Assembly (NCBI GenBank): GCA_023429275.1
Contig: JAEYWB010000708.1
Location: forward strand, 1 to 10,992
Direction of reading: 5' to 3'
Source of the DNA: Planctomycetota bacterium
Lineage (GTDB): Bacteria; Planctomycetota; Planctomycetia; Planctomycetales; Planctomycetaceae
Length of the DNA stretch: 10,992 nt
The position numbers and the translations under genes were made by a program. Under the pieces are notes generated by a model. That model worked only from the letters and a program-made list of their open reading frames with translations, was not told the origin of the DNA and did not search any database. Numbering within the stretch: the stretch's first letter is position 1; the number at the start of each line of letters is the position of its first letter. Positions 6,426 to 10,992 of this stretch are shown here, piece after piece.

Positions 6426-7340
6426 TCACTCGAAGCCGCTGATCCGCTCCTGACCATTTCGAGACCCGAGGTTCTGCCAGGTCGTTCGATCGATCGAACT
6501 GCTGACGAACCGGACGGCGCCATCGCCCATCACCGCCTGCACTCCACCGATATGATAACTCCTCGCCAGGTTTCTCTGTGTGGCGTAGGTCGTCATCGTG
6601 GTACACGGCGCGATCGCCCAGTTCGTCTCTTTACAGGTGTAGTTCTGGTCGGTCACGCTCGAGTTGGGGGGCTCGAGAGTCGTAAAGCCGAACCCTCCTC
6701 CCGCGCCTCCTCCCCAGTAGCCACCGATCTCACCCCAGCCGTTGACCGACTTGCCGCGGATGATCCCTTCGCTCGCCATGACCGTCAGCGACGAGCCATC
6801 GACAAGGTCACGGATCCTCGTGCATCCGGTCCAGTAGAACATTCCCCCGTTGTCGACGTTCTCGTTCTGGGTCTTGCCGATGCAGGTGACGTAGTTCCCC
6901 TGGAAGCCGGACGCCCCGCTTCGGAATCCGCCGTTGCCGCCGAATGCCGGCCCCGACGGATCGGACGGGCACATCATCCCGGGAATCACGACATCGCGGA
7001 TCTCTTTCGGAACGTCCATCGTCCACTGTCCGACCCAGTCCTGGTATCGGTTGTAGAGCGGCGCCTGGTCGAGATAGGGAAGAAGCTGCTGCATCCACGT
7101 CTCGCGGACATGGAACGTCCCGACATTCAGACAGCCGTAGGGAAAGCAGTTCAAGGCTTCGTGATAGCTGTGCATCGCGATGCCGATCTGCTTCAGGTTG
7201 TTGGCACACTGCGAGCGGCGGGCCGCTTCACGGGCTTGCTGCACCGCCGGAAGAAGGATTGCCACCAGCACGGCGATGATGGCGATGACGACAAGCAGTT
7301 CAATCAATGTGAAGCCGCGTCGCGATATTGCGATTCGCAT
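6426..7340 (-). CDS. DUF1559 pseudopilin-like protein with H-X9-DG C-terminal motif
   Basis: Exported, probably membrane- or surface-associated protein of 304 residues; molecular function unknown. The N-terminus is a type IV prepilin/type II pseudopilin signal: [19 protein letters not shown], with cleavage expected after Gly9, methylation at Phe10 and the conserved Glu14 at mature position 5. A single hydrophobic helix is followed by [25 protein letters not shown], the standard start of DUF1559. Further marks are the Tyr/His segment [45 protein letters not shown], a Gly-rich loop ([12 protein letters not shown]) and H-X9-DG with His263 and Asp273-Gly274. Several cysteines remain in the exported part. 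ATG 7340 is fixed by the signal; no clear Shine-Dalgarno is seen. It is transcribed from a good extended -10 promoter about 85 bp upstream. Such genes occur in dozens to hundreds of copies in planctomycetes, so this is one paralogue. Confidence 0.95.
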   Translation of the reverse strand: MRIAISRRGFTLIELLVVIAIIAVLVAILLPAVQQAREAARRSQCANNLKQIGIAMHSYHEALNCFPYGCLNVGTFHVRETWMQQLLPYLDQAPLYNRYQDWVGQWTMDVPKEIRDVVIPGMMCPSDPSGPAFGGNGGFRSGASGFQGNYVTCIGKTQNENVDNGGMFYWTGCTRIRDLVDGSSLTVMASEGIIRGKSVNGWGEIGGYWGGGAGGGFGFTTLEPPNSSVTDQNYTCKETNWAIAPCTTMTTYATQRNLARSYHIGGVQAVMGDGAVRFVSSSIDRTTWQNLGSRNGQERISGFE

Positions 7341-7347
7341 GAGTCTC

Positions 7348-7394
7348 GGATCCGCGAAGTGAAGATTTCAACGCCACTTGGACAGCCCGGATCC
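7348..7394 (-). other. possible folded leader of the DUF1559 mRNA
   Basis: Outer arms GGATCCG (7348-7354) and CGGATCC (7388-7394) are fully complementary and enclose a second short stem AAGTG/CACTT (7357-7361 with 7375-7379). The element lies inside the predicted 5' leader and ends just 7 nt from the ATG, so it could mask the start region. It may be chance at this GC content. Confidence 0.25.
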
Positions 7395-7424
7395 TGCGGC
7401 AACTGCTGAACACCAGTTTCAAAA

Positions 7425-7452
7425 ACTATACCACTTTCCAAGAAAGGAGCAA
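7425..7452 (-). promoter_or_regulatory. promoter for the DUF1559 gene
   Basis: On the minus strand TGG-TATAGT (7425-7433) is an extended -10 with a five-of-six hexamer. TTGCTC (7447-7452) lies 16 bp upstream as a partial -35. The spacer contains a perfect 13-bp dyad CTTTC-CAA-GAAAG (7434-7446), an operator-like position. The predicted transcript starts near 7418 with a leader of about 78 nt. This is the best-looking promoter in the window. Confidence 0.5.
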
Positions 7453-7513
7453 TTCTTCCCGTGACCTCGACGGCGTATGAAAGTTCGCACAGCCAGTTCA
7501 CGATCGCACAATC

Positions 7514-7538
7514 CGTCTGCTTCAATGGAAAGCAGACG
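7514..7538. promoter_or_regulatory. 9-bp-stem dyad between two divergent promoters
   Basis: CGTCTGCTT and AAGCAGACG are perfect inverted repeats separated by 7 nt (CAATGGA). The dyad lies about 60 bp behind the DUF1559 -35 and about 55 bp before the rlmI -35-like element, upstream of both and outside either predicted transcript. A protein-binding site is the simplest reading. An end of a small unannotated transcript is possible. Confidence 0.4.
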
Positions 7539-7592
7539 TGAGGAATCGTCAGGCAGTGCGGAGCGACCGCTCTCCCGACGCGGAGGAACGAC

Positions 7593-7624
7593 TTGAGATC
7601 CTGACGAGGCAGAATTGCTACACT
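7593..7624 (+). promoter_or_regulatory. rlmI: possible promoter for rlmI
   Basis: TGC-TACACT (7616-7624) is an extended -10. TTGAGA (7593-7598) matches four of six -35 bases but with a long 20-bp spacer, which the TG extension may compensate for. The box lies 37 nt before the ATG at 7662. Confidence 0.33.
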
Positions 7625-7661
7625 CGCCGGTTTTCCTGCCGTTCCGAGTTCAACGACATTC

Positions 7662-8864
7662 ATGCCCCTGGAAACCCGCACAGTCCTTCTCAAGCCGCGC
7701 AAGGCCCTTCCGTTCTTCAGCCGGCATCCATGGGTCTTCGAAGGGGCCATCGCGCGCGTCGAGGCCCCCGTCGCGCCCGGAGACGCCGTCCGCGTCGTTT
7801 CGGCCGAGGGCAAATTCGTGGCCTGGGGGCTGTTTAACCCCAACAGTGCGATCCGCGTCCGTCTGTATTCGTGGGATCCAGGCGCCCCGCTCGACGAAGC
7901 GTTCTGGGAAAGGCGACTCCGCAGTGCGATCGACCTGCGTCGCCGACTCTTCGCGGGAACGCCTCCCCTGCAGGCGTGCCGGCTCGTCAGCAGTGAAGCA
8001 GACGGCCTCTCGGGACTGACGGTCGATCGGTTCAACGACTGGCTGCTCGTTCAGTGGACGAGTCTCGCGATGGCTCGCCGGGAAGAACTGATCATCCGCC
8101 TGCTTCAGCAGGAACTTGCTCCAGCGGGGATCTGGCGAAGAACGGAGAAGGGGATCGCGGATGCGGAAGGCCTCGAGATCCGGGATGGACTCGTCGCCGG
8201 AGAGCCCCCTCCCCGGCCGATCCTGATCGAGGAAAATGGCCTGCAGTTCGCCGTCGACGTCGTCGAGGGGCAGAAGACGGGCTTTTACTTCGACCAGCGG
8301 GACAACCGTCTTGCCGCGTCCCGCTACGCCCGAGGGGCGAGAGTCCTCGACACGTTCAGCTACTCCGGTGGCTTCGGCCTGGCGGCCCTCAAGCATGGAT
8401 CCGCGAGTGAAGTCGTCGCGGTCGATGCCTCGGCCGGCGCCTTGGCTCTCGCGCAACGGAACGCTGATCTGAACGGTCTCGCGGACCGCGTCCGCTTCAT
8501 CCAGGGAGACAGTTACAAACAGCTCGAGCATCTCGCCGCGGCAGGGGAGCGATTTGGCCTCGTGGTGCTTGATCCTCCAAAGATGACTCGCACCCGGAGC
8601 GGAATCGAGCGGGCGATTCGCGGCTACCACAGTCTCAACAAACTGGGGCTCGCGGTCCTCGAACCGGGAGGAATCCTGGTGACCTGCAGTTGCTCGGGTC
8701 TCGTCGATCGTCAGCAATTCGAGCAGATGCTCGCAAACGTTGCGCTCGACACCGGACGCAGGATCCGGATCCTCGAGTCCCGAGGAGCGGCTCCCGATCA
8801 CCCGATCAATCCGCACTGCCCGGAGAACGCTTACCTCAAGTGCCTCATCTGCCACGTGGAATGA
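7662..8864 (+). CDS. rlmI: 23S rRNA (cytosine-C5)-methyltransferase, RlmI type
   Basis: Class I SAM-dependent methyltransferase of the PUA-containing RlmI/YccW family, which makes m5C1962 (E. coli numbering) in 23S rRNA. The protein has 400 residues from ATG 7662, against 396 in E. coli. The N-terminal PUA-like domain spans ~5-85 (RHPWVFEGAIARVE, GDAVRVVSAEGKFVAWGLFNP). A central EEHEA-like domain (~95-200) contains DGLSGLTVDRF. The Rossmann methyltransferase domain starts with GQKTGFYFDQRDNR and SAM motif I VLDTFSYSGGFGLAAL (residues 228-243). DPPK at 304-307 is motif IV and TCSCSG (Cys342, Cys344) is motif VI with the catalytic cysteine. No Shine-Dalgarno is evident; the start fits the PUA onset. 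It converges on the PLP-enzyme gene with one base between the two stops. Family assignment is firm. The exact target base is by homology. Confidence 0.9.
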   Translation: MPLETRTVLLKPRKALPFFSRHPWVFEGAIARVEAPVAPGDAVRVVSAEGKFVAWGLFNPNSAIRVRLYSWDPGAPLDEAFWERRLRSAIDLRRRLFAGTPPLQACRLVSSEADGLSGLTVDRFNDWLLVQWTSLAMARREELIIRLLQQELAPAGIWRRTEKGIADAEGLEIRDGLVAGEPPPRPILIEENGLQFAVDVVEGQKTGFYFDQRDNRLAASRYARGARVLDTFSYSGGFGLAALKHGSASEVVAVDASAGALALAQRNADLNGLADRVRFIQGDSYKQLEHLAAAGERFGLVVLDPPKMTRTRSGIERAIRGYHSLNKLGLAVLEPGGILVTCSCSGLVDRQQFEQMLANVALDTGRRIRILESRGAAPDHPINPHCPENAYLKCLICHVE

Positions 8865-8865
8865 G

Positions 8866-10062
8866 TCACACGTTGGCCCGCCAGCGACGGACACTGTCGA
8901 TCAACCGGTCGAGGTGCTCCGGCGTGTTGTAGAGGTGGCAACTGACGCGAAGGTGAATCTCGTCCCGCCACTGCACGACCGGAATCTCGATCCGTGCCTC
9001 GTCCCACAACCACTTCTGAAGGGGATGGAAGGCGTTGGGAAATGCCGCCCGCGATGCGACCCAGGGGAGTCGCACGGTTGTCATCGAGCCGTACCAGTCG
9101 AGGGAGTCAGGCGAGATCGGCTCGCCATCGAGTTCGGCGACAATCCGGTGTCGAGCCCGCCTCGCCAGTTCATGAGTCTGCTGCCGGAAGCGGTCGAGCC
9201 CGATCCGCTCGAGGAACTCGATGGCAGCCGGCACGGCGAGGTAAGGGGCGAAGTCGGCCGTGCCCACCCAATGGAATTCGTCCTTCCAGGTGGCCGGCCT
9301 TCCCCCGAGACTCCGTCCCCAGCTCAGAAGGTTCGGCTGGAGCCCGGACTTCCGCCGGCCACGGACGTACAGAAACCCCGCACCGAACGGTGCCGCGAGC
9401 CACTTGTGAAGGCTGCCGCAGTAGAAGTCGCAGGGGAGGTCGGCGATGCGGATGTCCCGCATTGCGATCGCGTGAGGGCCGTCGACACAGACCGGAATCT
9501 TTCGCGCGGCGGCCTCGCGGCAGAGCGTCTCGACGGGAAACACCATCCCGGACGCCGATGTGACGTGGCTGACGACGATGAGGCGAGTGCGGGGAGTGAC
9601 CCGGTCGAGAACCGCTTCGACCAGTTGTTCGGCTCGTTCCGGATTGCGGGGTGTCGTCGCAAGAACCGTCTTCGCACCGACTTTGCCGCACGCTCGGCCC
9701 CAGATGCGGATCACTGCGCCGTACTCATGGTCGTTGAGCAGAACCTCGTCTCCCGCCTCCAGCGGCAGGTTCTCGGCGACGATGTTCATGCCGGTCGTCG
9801 CGTTGGGAACGAACACAAGGTCCCCTCCCTGGCATCCGACGAGATGACCGAGGCGATCGGCCGCCCGGTCCAGCTCCGGCTCGAGCTGACGGAGGAAGAA
9901 GTCCATCGGATTGCGAGCGAGGGCCTCGCTCCACCGCTCACGCTCCCGCCGGACGATGTCGGCGGGAGGGCCGAACGATCCGTGGTTCAGATAGGTCACA
10001 CCCGGGTCGAACGTCCACAAGGAGGCAAATTCCGACCAGTTGAACTCCTGTCGCTCTTCCAT
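8866..10062 (-). CDS. class V aminotransferase-like PLP enzyme (isopenicillin N epimerase-like)
   Basis: Fold-type I PLP-dependent enzyme of the aminotransferase class V group, cytosolic, 398 residues; the reaction is not determined. Members include cysteine desulfurases, isopenicillin N epimerase and lyases of small amino compounds. Motifs: YLNHGSFGPPA at ~25-35, typical of the epimerase-like branch; VFVPNATTGMNIV; HEYGAVIRIW; VSHVTSASGMVFPV; VDGPHAIAM with Asp194 against the pyridine nitrogen; and GSLHKWLAAPFGAGFLYVR with Lys220 as the PLP Schiff-base lysine. The C-terminal small domain ends VSCHLYNTPEHLDRLID. No desulfurase-type catalytic cysteine loop is obvious. ATG 10062 follows GGAGG at 10074-10078 (minus strand, 11-nt spacing). 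The stop is one base from the rlmI stop on the other strand. Upstream on the same strand is a glycosyltransferase 164 bp away, with a promoter candidate between, so co-transcription is uncertain. No beta-lactam genes are present; the epimerase name describes similarity only. Confidence 0.87.
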   Translation of the reverse strand: MEERQEFNWSEFASLWTFDPGVTYLNHGSFGPPADIVRRERERWSEALARNPMDFFLRQLEPELDRAADRLGHLVGCQGGDLVFVPNATTGMNIVAENLPLEAGDEVLLNDHEYGAVIRIWGRACGKVGAKTVLATTPRNPERAEQLVEAVLDRVTPRTRLIVVSHVTSASGMVFPVETLCREAAARKIPVCVDGPHAIAMRDIRIADLPCDFYCGSLHKWLAAPFGAGFLYVRGRRKSGLQPNLLSWGRSLGGRPATWKDEFHWVGTADFAPYLAVPAAIEFLERIGLDRFRQQTHELARRARHRIVAELDGEPISPDSLDWYGSMTTVRLPWVASRAAFPNAFHPLQKWLWDEARIEIPVVQWRDEIHLRVSCHLYNTPEHLDRLIDSVRRWRANV

Positions 10063-10104
10063 GCTCTCCGATTCCTCCGTCCCGTTCGAACTCCAGAGAG
10101 CGGG

Positions 10105-10113
10105 ATCGTAGCA
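10105..10113 (-). promoter_or_regulatory. possible extended -10 box for the PLP-enzyme gene
   Basis: On the minus strand TGC-TACGAT, followed by CCCGC, lies 42 nt before ATG 10062. The hexamer matches four of six consensus bases plus the TG extension. No convincing -35 is visible. It shares the 8-mer CTCTGCTA with the murG box. Confidence 0.3.
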
Positions 10114-10226
10114 GAGGGCCGGCGTGTGATGCGGCGCCCGGAGGCGTCAGACGAGGGCCGTACACAGACCGGCGGGCGAACGCCGCGCCGCTCGCCGCTG
10201 CCGACATGGCGGCTTCGGACGAGAGT

Positions 10227-10992
10227 TCACCGCGAGCTCGTCTCCTGCGGTCCGATGGCCTCGGCAGTCGTCCTTGTACCGAGCCTTGCGGCGGGAATCA
10301 GCGCGATCCACTCCGGGACAAAGTCGCGGCAGTAGGGAAAGAGGTCGGCCGCTTGTGCCAGCTCGGGATCCTCCCGGGACTCGAAGGTGCGAACGATCCA
10401 GCCGTCGGGATGCTGGCGAATCCAGCGGTCCCGATCTTCGGCCGTAAGAGCGGAGGCAATCGGCCGGGTGAGCCGGCCGGCAAAGTGAAACTCGTTGTGG
10501 TAAGCACGGTCGTGGAGAATCTCGATTCCCCGGTCCTGCAGCCGGGCAATCTGCCTGGAAACCGGCGTGACGTCGAAATGATCGAAGATCCCCTGCTTGA
10601 CGGCGATCTGGAACAGACAGGCATTGACGATCGACGCAACCGCCACGCGCCGCAGATCGACAAGCGCACCACGGTCTTTCCTCGCCCCCCACATCAGCAA
10701 GAGACCAACGGCGGCAATCGGCAGCCCCCACCCGATCGGACAGAGCGCCGGATCGGTCAGCCGCTCGGGGAGAAAGGCCAGGGCCGGCCGGGCCATGATC
10801 ATCAATCCCCCCACGACGGTCGCCGCACCAACCAGGCCGACGCCGACACGGCCCGGCGTCGCATCCCGTTTTGTCAGGTGTCGAGCGAGGAGCAGAGCGA
10901 ACGGCGGGAGCACGGGAATCAGGTAGTGGATCTGCTTGCCGCTGACAAAGCAGAGAGCCGCCAGCGAGGCGAGTCCCCAGAGGAGGCAGAGC
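10227..10992 (-). CDS. GT39/ArnT-like membrane glycosyltransferase, 5'-truncated C-terminal part
   Basis: Integral membrane glycosyltransferase of the PMT/ArnT type, which transfers sugars from polyprenyl-phosphate donors outside the cytoplasm. Only the last ~255 codons are in the window; the frame stays open to the right edge, so GTG 10913 is internal, not the start. Visible hydrophobic segments are near LCLLWGLASLAALCF, HYLIPVLPPFALLLA, VGLVGAATVVGGLMIM, GLPIAAVGLLLMW and the VAVASIVNACLFQIAV stretch. FVSGKQIHYLIPVLPPFALLLA matches the (S)xKxxHYLLPxxPxxALL element found after the catalytic loops in this family. A soluble C-terminal domain follows (from about KQGIFDHFDVTPVSRQI), with RGIEILHDRAYHNEFHFAGRL. 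Catalytic acidic residues would lie in the missing N-terminal part. Family assignment rests on the membrane pattern and this motif; acceptor and donor are unknown. Confidence 0.75.
   Translation of the reverse strand, partial: LCLLWGLASLAALCFVSGKQIHYLIPVLPPFALLLARHLTKRDATPGRVGVGLVGAATVVGGLMIMARPALAFLPERLTDPALCPIGWGLPIAAVGLLLMWGARKDRGALVDLRRVAVASIVNACLFQIAVKQGIFDHFDVTPVSRQIARLQDRGIEILHDRAYHNEFHFAGRLTRPIASALTAEDRDRWIRQHPDGWIVRTFESREDPELAQAADLFPYCRDFVPEWIALIPAARLGTRTTAEAIGPQETSSR

Noticed and set aside
5776..6453. 225-codon plus-strand open frame across the lipoprotein and following gap
   Set aside because: It is antisense to a lipoprotein with a clear signal and lipobox; the part in the gap is low-complexity Arg/Pro/Ser sequence without homology signs.
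6366..7409. 347-codon plus-strand open frame opposite the DUF1559 gene
   Set aside because: It is a shadow of the DUF1559 frame; the minus strand has the prepilin signal and H-X9-DG motif.
7650..8894. 414-codon minus-strand open frame covering rlmI
   Set aside because: It mirrors the rlmI reading frame, shows no motif, and is rich in Arg/Asp/Glu as expected for an antisense frame at this composition.
8740..10335. 531-codon plus-strand open frame over the PLP-enzyme gene
   Set aside because: The minus strand encodes a complete PLP enzyme with its lysine and aspartate; the plus frame also runs through the end of rlmI and looks non-coding.
8866..10992. A beta-lactam or secondary-metabolite cluster suggested by the epimerase-like enzyme
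   Set aside because: No synthetase, oxidase or transport gene is nearby; the enzyme branch is broad and the neighbour is a membrane glycosyltransferase.

Overview
This is a high-GC bacterial window that I assign to the Planctomycetes (Planctomycetota). The strongest marker is a DUF1559 pseudopilin-like protein with a prepilin N-terminus and an H-X9-DG C-terminal motif, a family greatly expanded in that phylum. It lies beside a small lipoprotein with a 'VTGKV' beta-sandwich start, also typical of planctomycetes. A murG gene away from any visible division/cell-wall cluster fits the same assignment. I see no tRNA, rRNA, CRISPR array, insertion sequence or phage gene.

Layout, left to right. (1) Positions 1-1850 (+): 3' part of a single-chain 5-oxoprolinase (end of the HyuA half fused to a full HyuB half), cut by the left edge. 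(2) 1851-1988: a spacer with a short hairpin, a possible -10 box and a strong 34-nt leader hairpin just before the ribosome-binding site of the next gene. (3) 1989-4431 (+): a FabF-type ketoacyl-ACP synthase followed by a membrane-anchored alpha/beta hydrolase, probably one operon, with two perfect hairpins in the 67-bp junction. (4) 4406-5503 (-): murG, overlapping the hydrolase tail for tail by 26 bp. (5) 5652-6056 (-): small lipoprotein. (6) 6426-7340 (-): DUF1559 protein, with a 369-bp non-coding stretch between it and the lipoprotein. (7) 7341-7661: divergent control region with a good promoter on each side and a 9-bp-stem dyad between them. (8) 7662-8864 (+): RlmI-type 23S rRNA cytosine methyltransferase. 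(9) 8866-10062 (-): class V aminotransferase-like PLP enzyme, separated from rlmI by one base, tail to tail. (10) 10227-10992 (-): C-terminal part of a GT39/ArnT-like membrane glycosyltransferase, cut by the right edge.

The genes are mostly housekeeping or envelope functions (glutathione-cycle amide hydrolysis, fatty-acyl elongation, lipid II synthesis, rRNA modification, membrane glycosylation) and do not form one pathway. I do not see a convincing new multi-gene system. The items most worth a second look are non-coding: the fabF leader hairpin, the paired hairpins between fabF and the hydrolase, the dyad in the divergent region, and a recurring TGCTA-type -10 box 37-44 nt ahead of three separate start codons. 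Among the proteins, the KAS/membrane hydrolase pair is the least standard.
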